This document shows positions 18,359 to 26,888 of a DNA stretch of 64,000 bases, one piece after another (within the stretch, counting starts at the first letter, position 1; each line of letters starts with the position of its first letter). Origin of the DNA: Micavibrio sp964400125 (GTDB taxonomy: Bacteria; Pseudomonadota; Alphaproteobacteria; Micavibrionales; Micavibrionaceae). The notes beneath the pieces were generated by a model. That model was not told the origin of the DNA and made no database searches. It saw nothing but the letters and a program-made list of their open reading frames with translations. The stretch is from the NCBI GenBank assembly GCA_964400125.1, contig CAYNSR010000002.1:62001-126000 (forward strand), in the 5' to 3' direction. Both the position numbers and the translations under genes were made by a program.

Positions 18359-19582
18359 CGTGAGTTTTGCCGGATTCCAGCTCTGCAGGAGGTCGATAAC
18401 CTCTTTTTCGGGCAAAGGTTTGGCAAAATGGTAGCCTTGCGCGGAATCGCAGCCCAGAGACTGGAGCAGGCGGGCTTCCTCGATGTCTTCGACCCCTTCG
18501 GCGATGATGTTCATGTGCATGTTCTTGCCCAGCCCGATGATCGAACGGACCAGTTCGAGGCTTTTGTCTTCCTTGCGCATGGCGCGCACGAAGCTTTGGT
18601 CAACCTTCAGCGTGTCGATGGGGAAATAGTAAAGATAGCTGAGAGAAGAATACCCGGTGCCGAAATCGTCGATGGCAATGCCCATTCCGGCCTGACGGCA
18701 CATTTCCAGCATTTCCTTGGCGTTGTCCGGTTGCTGGATCAGCAGGCGTTCGGTGATTTCCAGCTTGATCTGGCTGGCCGGGACGTCGCTTTCGCTCAGG
18801 ATACGATAGACATGATCGAGAAAATTTTCAGAGGCGAAGTCGGTGCTGGAGAAATTGACGCTCATATACAGGCTGTTTTCCCGCCCGACGCGCCCCTCGA
18901 TGCGTTTCAGAGCCCGGCAGGCCTCGCCCAGCGCCCAGCGGCTGGCCTCGACGATCAGGCCGTTTTTCTCCGCGATCGGAATAAACAGCCCCGGCGAGAT
19001 AAACCCTTTTTCCTTGTGGAACCATCGCATCAACGCCTCGAAGCCGACGACCTGCCCGCTCACCAGACTGATGATCGGCTGGTAATAAAGCTGCAATTCA
19101 TTGTTCTGCAGGGCGGCCTGGAACTCGTTCGCCAATTTGATCGATTCCATGACGTCGGTCTGTCCGGCGTAATCGTGTTCAAGCTCTTCAGGCGGCGGAT
19201 AGGTCGTGCCTTCGCCCAGAATTTCGGCGCGGGTCAGCGTATCGCGATAGCGTGTCAGAATGACTTGCGTAATCATCTGCATGACGGGATCGGAAGATTT
19301 CAGTCTGCGGCTGAAATCCTCGCGGCTGATTTCCAGCAATTTGCAGTCCTTGATCGCGCGGACCGTGGCGATGCGCGGCGCATCGTCGACCATGGCCATT
19401 TCGCCGATGATCGAGCCGGGGCCGCGGGTTCCCACCATCTGGATCTTTCCGCCGGGCCGTTCGATAAAAATTTCGACGCTGCCTTCTTCGATGATATAGG
19501 CGCAATCGCCCTTCGTCCCCTGACGCAGGATGATTTCACCTGTTTTGAAGTCGCGTTTGGAAGGCTGGTTTGTTGAATCCAT
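18353..19582 (-). CDS. Cyclic-nucleotide-binding EAL phosphodiesterase (c-di-GMP hydrolase)
   Basis: A 409-residue cytoplasmic protein. The N-terminal domain (about 8-130) is a Crp/PKA-type cNMP-binding fold with a phosphate-binding cassette GEMAMVDDAPRIATVRA that keeps the Glu and Arg used to hold cAMP or cGMP. The C-terminal EAL domain (about 150-400) has the complete catalytic set: GFEALMRW, NFSSTDF, EITERLL, IDDFGTGYSSL, LKVDQSFVR, AEGVED and GYHFAKP, so it should hydrolyse c-di-GMP. No GGDEF domain is present. The start MDSTNQ at 19582 has AAGGA upstream. The neighbouring cyclase and adhesin suggest that it converts a cAMP signal into lower c-di-GMP. The architecture is clear; the regulatory link is inference. 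Confidence 0.92.
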   Translation of the reverse strand: MDSTNQPSKRDFKTGEIILRQGTKGDCAYIIEEGSVEIFIERPGGKIQMVGTRGPGSIIGEMAMVDDAPRIATVRAIKDCKLLEISREDFSRRLKSSDPVMQMITQVILTRYRDTLTRAEILGEGTTYPPPEELEHDYAGQTDVMESIKLANEFQAALQNNELQLYYQPIISLVSGQVVGFEALMRWFHKEKGFISPGLFIPIAEKNGLIVEASRWALGEACRALKRIEGRVGRENSLYMSVNFSSTDFASENFLDHVYRILSESDVPASQIKLEITERLLIQQPDNAKEMLEMCRQAGMGIAIDDFGTGYSSLSYLYYFPIDTLKVDQSFVRAMRKEDKSLELVRSIIGLGKNMHMNIIAEGVEDIEEARLLQSLGCDSAQGYHFAKPLPEKEVIDLLQSWNPAKLTA

Positions 19583-19727
19583 GCGTGGCTTGATCCTTGG
19601 TAACACAACAATATCATGCCGCGCAGGTCTTAGAGAGTGGTTAACGCCGCAAAGAATTTGCCGCATAACGTCGGGACGGAGATTTTGTAACGATTTATCA
19701 ATTCTTCTCGCGCATGATTCTTGGATC

Positions 19728-20123
19728 ATGACCCTGCTTTCTGTCCTGTTCCTGTATCTTGCCTTTCGTGCCAAACAGTTCATTTGCGATTTTGTTCTGC
19801 AAACGGACTGGATGGCGCTCAACAAGGGCAAGCCGGGGATGGAAGGCTACAGGCCGCTTTGCGTCCATGCGGCGGTACATGGTGCGGGAACCCTTGCGGT
19901 TGTGCTGTTTTTTGCGCCGTCTTTTTGGTGGCTGGGGCTGGTGGATATCGTCGTACATGCGGCCGTTGACCGGCTCAAGGGGATTGTCAGCTATCAAAAA
20001 GGCTGGAAGCCCAATGACCGCTGGTTCTGGTGGTCCTTCGGTCTGGACCAGGAGGCCCATAATCTGACCCATATCGCCTATATGCTGTTTATTCTGGCGC
20101 AGACGGGGATCATTCTTTCCTGA
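19728..20123 (+). CDS. DUF3307 membrane protein
   Basis: A 131-residue protein with an N-terminal hydrophobic helix (LLSVLFLYLAFRAKQFICDF), two or three further helices, and the family's conserved His/Asp segments (HAAVHGAGT, DIVVHAAVDRLKG, FGLDQEAHNLTHIAYM). DUF3307 proteins are inner-membrane proteins of unknown function. It is divergent from the EAL gene. I chose the ATG at 19728 because it starts the first hydrophobic helix; the upstream in-frame extension has no similarity to a known family. Confidence 0.85.
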   Translation: MTLLSVLFLYLAFRAKQFICDFVLQTDWMALNKGKPGMEGYRPLCVHAAVHGAGTLAVVLFFAPSFWWLGLVDIVVHAAVDRLKGIVSYQKGWKPNDRWFWWSFGLDQEAHNLTHIAYMLFILAQTGIILS

Positions 20124-20200
20124 TTTTATACCGATCAAATGCTTGACAGCCTTGGGCGGGGAGGATAATGTCGCCCCGAATTCTGACCGAGGATAAGAGT

Positions 20201-20326
20201 ATGAAAGTCGTTAACTCATTGAAATCGTTGAAAACGCGCGACCGGAACTGCAAAATGGTTCGCCGCAAGGGCCGTGTTTATATCATTAACAAGCAAAACC
20301 CGCGCTTCAAGGCTCGTCAGGGTTAG
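20201..20326 (+). CDS. rpmJ: Ribosomal protein L36, zinc-free paralogue
   Basis: A 41-residue ribosomal protein that begins MKVVNSLKSLKTRDRNC and ends KNPRFKARQG-like. It matches the YkgO/RpmJ2 form of L36. Only one Cys remains, so the zinc ribbon of the C+ form is absent. It sits alone, followed by a strong intrinsic terminator, so it is probably a single-gene transcript. Confidence 0.95.
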   Translation: MKVVNSLKSLKTRDRNCKMVRRKGRVYIINKQNPRFKARQG

Positions 20327-20346
20327 GCTGTTTTGTCCGGTTTTGG

Positions 20347-20377
20347 AACCCGCCGCAGAGATCTGACGGCGGGTTTT
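20347..20377 (+). terminator. Intrinsic terminator of rpmJ
   Basis: AACCCGCCG pairs with CGGCGGGTT around an 11-nt loop and is followed by a T run, about 20 bases after the rpmJ stop. Confidence 0.85.
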
Positions 20378-20526
20378 GCATGGGCAAAATGGGGCATTCT
20401 GAAAAACACCCCCGTCCGGTACAGCCATCGCGCATTCCGCGCAGGCGAAAATCCGGATGTTGCCGGGCTGTATTCTCTGCTATAAAAAAACGACCAGTTC
20501 ACAATCGTTCATATCCGGATCATCCC

Positions 20527-21567
20527 ATGTTCTCCAAACTTTTCGGCTTCATGTCCAATGATATGGCCATCGACCTCGGCACGGCCAATACCCTCGTCTA
20601 TGTGCGCGGGCGGGGCATTGTGCTGAACGAACCCTCGGTTGTTGCCATGTCGATGATTAACGGCCAGAAAACGCCGCTGGCTTTCGGCAACGAAGCCAAG
20701 CAGATGCTGGGGCGCACACCGGGAAATATCATCGCCACGCGCCCGCTGCGCGACGGGGTCATCGCCGATTTCAAGGTGACGGAAGCGATGATCAATCACT
20801 TCATCCGCAAGGTCCACAACCGCCGCTCTTTCGTCAGTCCGCGTATGGTGATCTGTGTGCCGTCCGGTTCAACCGCCGTTGAGCAACGCGCGATCATCGA
20901 AGCCGCGATGAGCGCGGGAGCCAGTCAGGTCAGCCTGATCGAAGAGCCAATGGCCGCCGCGATCGGCGCAGGCCTGCCAGTGACGGAGCCATCAGGCTCA
21001 ATGGTTGTTGATATTGGCGGCGGTACGACCGAAGTTGCGGTGATTTCGCTGGGCGGGATCGTGTATTCCAGATCCGTTCGCATGGGCGGCGACAAACTGG
21101 ATGAGGCGATTATCGCCTATACGCGCCGTGTTCACAATCTGCTGATCGGTGAATCAACAGCGGAACGAATCAAAAAAGAAATCGGCTCCGCCTGTCCGCC
21201 CGCCGACGGCGATGGCAGGAAGATGGATATTCGCGGACGCGACCTGATGAACGGTGTGCCGAAGGAAATCATCATTTCCGAACGTCAGGTCGCCGACGCT
21301 CTGGCCGAGTCGGTCGGCGCCATTGTCGAAGCCGTCAAGGTGGCCCTCGAACATACCCCGCCGGAACTGGCGGCGGATATCGTCGACAAGGGGATCGTTT
21401 TGACGGGCGGTGGGGCCTTGCTCGGTAATCTCGATTTCGTCCTGCGTCACGCCACCGGGCTGGCTGTAACCATTGCCGACGACCCTTTATCCTGCGTGGC
21501 GCTCGGAACCGGGCACGCGCTGGAAGAGGATAAAGCGTTACGAAACGTACTGATTGGAAATTACTAA
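20527..21567 (+). CDS. mreB: Rod-shape actin homologue MreB
   Basis: A 346-residue actin-fold protein that forms membrane-associated filaments guiding lateral peptidoglycan synthesis. It has the phosphate-1 block MAIDLGTANTLVYVRGRGIVLNEPSVVA, VDIGGGTTEVAVISLGGIVYS (phosphate-2) and IVLTGGGALL (adenosine motif). The N-terminal FSKLFGFMSND segment is a short membrane-binding helix. The ATG at 20527 gives the normal length; in-frame upstream sequence back to 20380 overlaps the terminator. It is first in the mreB-mreC-mreD-mrdA-rodA cluster. Confidence 0.98.
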   Translation: MFSKLFGFMSNDMAIDLGTANTLVYVRGRGIVLNEPSVVAMSMINGQKTPLAFGNEAKQMLGRTPGNIIATRPLRDGVIADFKVTEAMINHFIRKVHNRRSFVSPRMVICVPSGSTAVEQRAIIEAAMSAGASQVSLIEEPMAAAIGAGLPVTEPSGSMVVDIGGGTTEVAVISLGGIVYSRSVRMGGDKLDEAIIAYTRRVHNLLIGESTAERIKKEIGSACPPADGDGRKMDIRGRDLMNGVPKEIIISERQVADALAESVGAIVEAVKVALEHTPPELAADIVDKGIVLTGGGALLGNLDFVLRHATGLAVTIADDPLSCVALGTGHALEEDKALRNVLIGNY

Positions 21568-21700
21568 GCCCCCCGGTTTTGGGCAAACGGTTGTCCGGCC
21601 AGCAAAATTCCTGTATATTAAAGGGAATGGGGGCTTGTTCTGCCCTTCATTCTTTTTTAGATTTTATAGTGAAGACTGTGGATATTGATCCTGTCTCCCT

Positions 21701-22594
21701 GTGGAAGAGAAAGCCGGGAATTTGAGAAGCCGTTCACGCACCCGTGGAATATCGAAATTGCAGACTCTCCCCTTCGGAGGGTTCCGCAGCTCCTCTCTGG
21801 TTTTTGTCATTACCGGCCTGTTGCTGTTCCTGTTTTCCGCATTTAACCCGGCAACGCTGCAAGCCATGCGTCTGGCGGCGACGGATATGCTGGCCCCGGC
21901 GATTGCGGTGGTCAACACGCCCTTCCGGGTCGCGGCGGATTATGTGCAGGCCATTGGCGGCCTCGCGCATTTGCGCGAAGAAAATGCCCGGTTGCAGGAA
22001 GAAAACACCCGTTTGCGGGAATGGCATGCCGCCGCCCTGAGCCTCAAGACTGAAAATGAACGTCTGGCCAGCCTGCTGCACCTGAAAACGCCCGAACCCC
22101 ACGGCTTCATCACCGCCCGCGTGATTTCGGATGCGGGCAATACATTTGCGCGCAGCTTGCTGGTTCTCGCCGGGGAAGGTGACGGGGTTGAAAAGGGTCA
22201 GCCGGTTTTATCCGGTGCCGGATTGGTGGGTCGTGTGATCGAAAGTGGAAACAAGGCCTCGCGCATCCTGATGCTGACGGATATCAACTCGCGTGTGCCG
22301 GTGACCATCGAAGGTCTTGATACACGCGCAATTCTCGCGGGTCAGAACCATCCTTACCCGACGCTGGACCACCTGCCCGCGGACCACAGGATCGAAACGG
22401 GCAAGCGCGTCGTGACCTCTGGCCATGGTGGCCTGTTCCTGCCGGGTCTGCCGGTGGGGATGACCTATGTCGATGAACACGGGCAGGTTTTCGTGCGGCT
22501 TTTTGCCGACAGCGACCGGATCACCTATGTCCGGATTATCGACAAGGTTGTCGATCAGGGCGTGGCGCAGGGGCAGTTGAAGCCCGGAAAATAA
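21701..22594 (+). CDS. mreC: Rod-shape protein MreC
   Basis: A 297-residue bitopic protein of the elongasome. A cytoplasmic basic leader precedes one TM (about 30-50), a coiled coil (HLREENARLQEENTRLREW) and the double beta-barrel periplasmic domain (GVEKGQPVLSGAGLVGRVIE and VVTSGHGGLFLPGLPVG). It binds PBP2 and MreD. The only long reading starts with GTG at 21701, which lacks a clear ribosome site; a TTG at about 21722 is an alternative. Confidence 0.95.
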   Translation: MEEKAGNLRSRSRTRGISKLQTLPFGGFRSSSLVFVITGLLLFLFSAFNPATLQAMRLAATDMLAPAIAVVNTPFRVAADYVQAIGGLAHLREENARLQEENTRLREWHAAALSLKTENERLASLLHLKTPEPHGFITARVISDAGNTFARSLLVLAGEGDGVEKGQPVLSGAGLVGRVIESGNKASRILMLTDINSRVPVTIEGLDTRAILAGQNHPYPTLDHLPADHRIETGKRVVTSGHGGLFLPGLPVGMTYVDEHGQVFVRLFADSDRITYVRIIDKVVDQGVAQGQLKPGK

Positions 22595-22673
22595 GTCGTT
22601 TTCTTTCCTGTGCCGCTTTTATCCCGTTTTCGTTCTGATATGATGATCCTGGTTTTCACCGCAACATGAATGC

Positions 22674-23210
22674 ATGACCATGGCTATTGATCTCTCCCTC
22701 AAGGGTCTGGAGAACGGCATCCGTCTGATGGTGCCGTTATTGCTGTTGGCGGTATTGTTTTTGTTCAGCGTCACGGCGCTGCCGTGGTCGGTGATGGGGA
22801 CGGTGAAGCCGCAACTGGTTCTGGCGGCCGTATATTACTGGGCGATTTACAGGCCGACGCTGGTGCCGCCCTATCTGTGTTTTGCCATCGGCCTGATGAT
22901 CGATATCGTCAGCGGCCTTCCCCTCGGGCTGAACGCCGTGGTGCTGACTTTGGTGCAATGGGTAGTACGGGACCAGCGCCAGTTCCTGATGGCGCAGGCC
23001 TATCTGACCATCTGGGCGATTTTTATCCTGATCGGCTTTCTGGCGCTGTTTTTGGAATGGGCAATGTTCGGTCTGGTCCAGATGATGTGGACGCCAGTCC
23101 TTCCGGTCATGCTCAGCGCGGCGGCGACCGTGCTTTTGTTCCCGGTGGTGACGTTTTTTCTGGTGATGACGCACCGCATCCTGCCGATAACACAAACGCC
23201 GTATTCGTAA
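22674..23210 (+). CDS. mreD: Rod-shape protein MreD
   Basis: A 178-residue integral membrane protein with five or six predicted helices, including the characteristic AIGLMIDIVSGLPLGLNAVVLTL segment of the MreD family. Together with MreC it controls PBP2-RodA activity. It ends two bases before mrdA. Confidence 0.93.
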   Translation: MTMAIDLSLKGLENGIRLMVPLLLLAVLFLFSVTALPWSVMGTVKPQLVLAAVYYWAIYRPTLVPPYLCFAIGLMIDIVSGLPLGLNAVVLTLVQWVVRDQRQFLMAQAYLTIWAIFILIGFLALFLEWAMFGLVQMMWTPVLPVMLSAAATVLLFPVVTFFLVMTHRILPITQTPYS

Positions 23211-23211
23211 C

Positions 23212-25125
23212 ATGATAGACAGCGAAAAGGAAAAAACCCTTAGTTTCACCCGGCGCGCCGTCATTATCGGCCTGTTGCAGGGCACATTCCTCACCGCTCT
23301 TGGCGGCAGGCTTGCATGGTTGCAGATTGCGGAAGGCCAGCGTTACAAAACCATGGCAGAAAACAACCGCATCAATATCAAGCTTCTGGCCCCTTCGCGG
23401 GGGCTGGTGGTGGACCGCAACGGTGTGCCGATTGCCGTCAATACGCAAAATTTTCGTGTTCTCGTCATCCCGGAACAAACTGAAAATCTGGAACAGGTCC
23501 TCTATCGGCTGCAAAAACTGATCGCCCTGTCGGAAGCGCAGATTCAAGGCGTGATAAAGCAATCAAAAAAATCCCCGAAATTCGCGCCGCTGGAGGTGCG
23601 GGACAATCTGACATGGGACGAGGTTGCGACCGTCGAGGTCAATCTTCCGGACCTTCCCGGTTTGTCCATTGATGTCGGTGAAATCCGTTTCTATCCGATG
23701 GGGGCATCGACCGCGCATCTGATCGGCTATGTCGGTGCGGCGAGCAAGGGCGATTTGCCCGAAAAAAATCCTCTGATGCGCATTCCCGGGTTCAAGGTCG
23801 GAAAAACAGGCATTGAAAAAGTCTATGATGAATCCCTGCGCGGCAGCGCCGGAGCGGCGGAAGTCGAAGTCAATGTCGTCGGTCGCGAGGTCCGGGAAAT
23901 GAGCCGCACGCCCGGCGATCCGGGGAAAAACGTGGTTCTGACCATCGATTCCGAGCTGCAAAAATACATGCAGGAACGCCTGAGCGTCGAAAAAAGCGCC
24001 TCCGCCGTGGTGATGGATGTGCATAGCGGGGCCGTGTACGGCATGGCGTCGCATCCCAGTTTCGATCCCAATATTTTCAGCCGTGGCCTGACCCCGGAAA
24101 CATGGGAAGATTTATTGTCCCAGCCCGCGCACCCCCTCAACAACAAGGCCGCCGGTGGACAATACCCGCCCGGATCGACGTTCAAGATGGTGACAGCCAT
24201 GGCGGCTCTCGAACTCGGCATCATCAACCGCAACACCTCATTTTTCTGCCCCGGCCATTACAGTCTGGGGGATACGCGATTCCATTGCTGGAAGGCGGGC
24301 GGGCACGGTTATATGAATGTCGTCAGCGCATTGGTGCAATCATGCGATACGTTTTTTTACAATATCGCGGTCGATATCGGTGTTGATCGGCTGGCTGAAT
24401 ATTCACGAAAATTCGGCTTCGGGCAAATTCTGGGGATTGAACTGACCGAAGAAAAAGCAGGTCTGATCCCGACGCGGGAATGGAAACGCGCCCATATGGG
24501 CGTGTCGTGGCAGCCGGGCGAGTCCATCGTTGCCTCAATCGGTCAGGGCTACACCCAGACGACGCCGCTCCAGCTTGCGGTGATGACGGCGCGTCTGGTC
24601 AATGGCGGCAAGGCCGTCAAGCCGTGGCTGGCTGAATATATCGGGTCCGCCCCGGCGCATGAAAAAACATGGCCGCCGATCGGCGTCAGCAAGAAGAATT
24701 TGGATATCGTGATGGACGGCATGGTCAACGTCGTCAACGGGCCGCGTGGCACGGCGCAGGGGTCGCGTATCACGGAAGAAGGTATGGAGATGGGCGGGAA
24801 AACCGGCACCGCGCAGGTCAAGCGTATCACGGCGGAAGAACGCGCCCGGGGCATCAAAAATGAAACCCTGCCGTGGCATCTGCGCCACCATGCCCTGTTT
24901 GTTGCCTTTGCGCCGGTGCATAATCCGCGCTATTCCTGCGCCGTTGTGGTTGAACACGGTGTCGGCGGCTCTGCGGCGGCGGCGCCGATTGCGAAGGATA
25001 TCATGATTATGGTCCAGCAGCGCAACCCCGCCGCCCGCCCGGCGGTCGTCCCCGACGGGCCCGCCGCCGCTTCGCCCCGCCGCGCGCCGGACATCCCGGC
25101 GGAAAAACCCCCCGAGGAGGGATAG
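23212..25125 (+). CDS. mrdA: Penicillin-binding protein 2 (elongasome transpeptidase)
   Basis: A 637-residue class B PBP anchored by one TM (about 18-38) with a pedestal domain and a transpeptidase domain. Catalytic motifs are SxxK (STFK in PPGSTFKMV, near residue 322), SxN-like SCD (near 378) and KTGT (GGKTGTAQV, near 528). The last about 45 residues form a Pro/Ala-rich tail beyond the usual end of the fold. It cross-links lateral-wall peptidoglycan with RodA, whose gene starts two bases downstream. Confidence 0.97.
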   Translation: MIDSEKEKTLSFTRRAVIIGLLQGTFLTALGGRLAWLQIAEGQRYKTMAENNRINIKLLAPSRGLVVDRNGVPIAVNTQNFRVLVIPEQTENLEQVLYRLQKLIALSEAQIQGVIKQSKKSPKFAPLEVRDNLTWDEVATVEVNLPDLPGLSIDVGEIRFYPMGASTAHLIGYVGAASKGDLPEKNPLMRIPGFKVGKTGIEKVYDESLRGSAGAAEVEVNVVGREVREMSRTPGDPGKNVVLTIDSELQKYMQERLSVEKSASAVVMDVHSGAVYGMASHPSFDPNIFSRGLTPETWEDLLSQPAHPLNNKAAGGQYPPGSTFKMVTAMAALELGIINRNTSFFCPGHYSLGDTRFHCWKAGGHGYMNVVSALVQSCDTFFYNIAVDIGVDRLAEYSRKFGFGQILGIELTEEKAGLIPTREWKRAHMGVSWQPGESIVASIGQGYTQTTPLQLAVMTARLVNGGKAVKPWLAEYIGSAPAHEKTWPPIGVSKKNLDIVMDGMVNVVNGPRGTAQGSRITEEGMEMGGKTGTAQVKRITAEERARGIKNETLPWHLRHHALFVAFAPVHNPRYSCAVVVEHGVGGSAAAAPIAKDIMIMVQQRNPAARPAVVPDGPAAASPRRAPDIPAEKPPEEG

Positions 25126-25127
25126 TC

Positions 25128-26267
25128 ATGAACAGGCCGCTTTCGTTTGAAATCAACAATTCCATGGCGCTCGGCCAGAAATTCTCCCATATCAGCTGGG
25201 GGCTGGTATTGCTGATTACCATGGTTGCCTGTGTCGGCTTCACGGCGCTCTATTCGGCGGGCGGGGGAAATTTCGAACCCTGGGCATCGCGGCAGATGAT
25301 GCGTTTTGCCGTCGGCATGGTCGGGCTTTTTATCGTTGCGCTGATCGATATACGTTCCTGGTATCGTTTTGCCTATGCGATTTATGCTGCCGGACTTGTC
25401 TTGCTGATTATCGTCGAGGTCATGGGCAAGATCGGCATGGGGGCGCAACGCTGGATCGATCTCGGCTTTATCCAGATACAACCTTCCGAATTCATGAAAA
25501 TCGCCGTGGTGCTGGCGCTGGCGCGCTATTTTCATGGGGCGACGCTTGCCGATATGAAGCGGGTTTTCTTTCTGCTGTTTCCCGCCCTGATGATTCTGGC
25601 CCCCGTCGGTCTGGTGATGGTCCAGCCCGATCTGGGGACGGGGGGGATGATTTTACTCGCCGGGACGGCGATGTTTTTTCTGGCCGGGGCGCCGATCTGG
25701 ATGTTTTTGCTCGGTATCGGCGGCGGGATCGCCGCCCTGCCTGTGGCATGGATGTTCCTGCACGATTACCAGAAAAAACGGGTCGAAACCTTCCTCAATC
25801 CGGAACAAGACCCGATGGGGGCCGGGTATCACATTATCCAGTCGAAAATCGCGCTCGGTTCTGCCGGAATTGAAGGGAAGGGGTTTCTGAAAGGCTCGCA
25901 GGCCCACCTCAACTTCCTTCCTGAAAAACAGACGGATTTTATTTTCACGCTCTGGGCGGAAGAATGGGGCCTGATGGGCGGGCTGTTCCTGCTGGCGTTG
26001 TTTGGGCTTATTTTCGCCTATTGCGCGTGGATCGCGCTGCGTTGCCGCCATGGTTTCGGGCGGCTTTTAGCGTTCGGCCTGATGGTCAATTTTTCGCTTT
26101 ATGCGCTTATCAATACGGCAATGGTCATGGGGATGTTGCCAGTGGTCGGGATTCCCTCGCCGCTGATCTCCTATGGCGGCACGGCGATGCTGTCCTTGCT
26201 GGCGGGGTTCGGTCTCATCATGTCATGCAATATTCACCGCGACGTAAAATTGCCGCGTATGACGTGA
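25128..26267 (+). CDS. rodA: Peptidoglycan glycosyltransferase RodA
   Basis: A 379-residue SEDS-family polymerase with about ten TMs. Family blocks are GAQRWIDLGFIQIQPSEFMKIA (about 105-125), QPDLGTGG, FLPEKQTDFIFTLWAEEWGL and the C-terminal GIPSPLISYGGTAML. The Asp of the TDFIF loop is the catalytic residue known for SEDS proteins. GAGGAGGG just upstream of the ATG lies inside the mrdA tail, so the two are coupled. Confidence 0.97.
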   Translation: MNRPLSFEINNSMALGQKFSHISWGLVLLITMVACVGFTALYSAGGGNFEPWASRQMMRFAVGMVGLFIVALIDIRSWYRFAYAIYAAGLVLLIIVEVMGKIGMGAQRWIDLGFIQIQPSEFMKIAVVLALARYFHGATLADMKRVFFLLFPALMILAPVGLVMVQPDLGTGGMILLAGTAMFFLAGAPIWMFLLGIGGGIAALPVAWMFLHDYQKKRVETFLNPEQDPMGAGYHIIQSKIALGSAGIEGKGFLKGSQAHLNFLPEKQTDFIFTLWAEEWGLMGGLFLLALFGLIFAYCAWIALRCRHGFGRLLAFGLMVNFSLYALINTAMVMGMLPVVGIPSPLISYGGTAMLSLLAGFGLIMSCNIHRDVKLPRMT

Positions 26268-26283
26268 TTGTTTGAATCCGGCT

Positions 26284-26628
26284 CTAGGCCGCAACCTCGT
26301 CATTAAACGCGATGCCCTTTTCGCGCAGCAGGCTTTGCAATTCCCCGCTCGCGTGCATTTCACGCACGATGTCGCAGCCGCCGATGAATTCGCCCTTGAC
26401 GTAGAGCTGCGGGATGGTCGGCCACTGGGCAAAATCCTTGATGCCCTGGCGCAGCGCGGAATCTTCGAGAATATTGACGTCCTTGAAAGCGACGCCCATC
26501 TGGGTCAGAATCTGCACGACGGCGGCGGAAAAACCGCATTGCGGGAAAACGGCTGTGCCTTTCATGTATAACACGACGTCATTGCCGGTGATTTCCTTGC
26601 GGATGACATCGAAGATTACGTTTTCCAT
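26284..26628 (-). CDS. grxD: Monothiol glutaredoxin (Grx4/GrxD)
   Basis: A 114-residue CGFS-type glutaredoxin. The active site PQCGFS (near residue 30-35) and the downstream WPTIPQLYVKGEFIGGCDI glutathione-binding block are both present. These proteins bind a bridging 2Fe-2S cluster, commonly with BolA. It lies 24 bases after bolA in the same direction, matching the purL-bolA-grxD order of many alphaproteobacteria. Confidence 0.96.
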   Translation of the reverse strand: MENVIFDVIRKEITGNDVVLYMKGTAVFPQCGFSAAVVQILTQMGVAFKDVNILEDSALRQGIKDFAQWPTIPQLYVKGEFIGGCDIVREMHASGELQSLLREKGIAFNDEVAA

Positions 26629-26652
26629 CAGTTTCTTTCTCCTATTTTGTAT

Positions 26653-26886
26653 TTATGCAGGTACGGCAGTCTGGATCGCCAGGGCGTGCAGTTCGGTTCC
26701 CATCCGCCCCTGCAGGGCGGTATAAACCATCTGGTGCTGCTGGACCCGGCTCTTGCCCCGGAAAGATTCCGCGACAATGTAGGCAGAATAATGCTCGCCG
26801 TCACCGCGCAGATCGGAAATTTTGACCTGTGCATCAGGAATGGCTTCGACAATCAGGCGTTCAATCGTCGCCGCATCCATCGCCAT
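26653..26886 (-). CDS. bolA: BolA-family protein
   Basis: A 77-residue BolA fold protein with the conserved RGDGEHYSAYIVAESFRGKSRVQQHQMVY segment and the His of LQGRMGTELHALAI. It partners Grx4 in iron-sulfur trafficking. It starts three bases after the purL stop, so it is co-transcribed with purL and grxD. An ATG two codons later (26880) is an alternative start. Confidence 0.94.
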   Translation of the reverse strand: MAMDAATIERLIVEAIPDAQVKISDLRGDGEHYSAYIVAESFRGKSRVQQHQMVYTALQGRMGTELHALAIQTAVPA

Positions 26887-26888
26887 GG

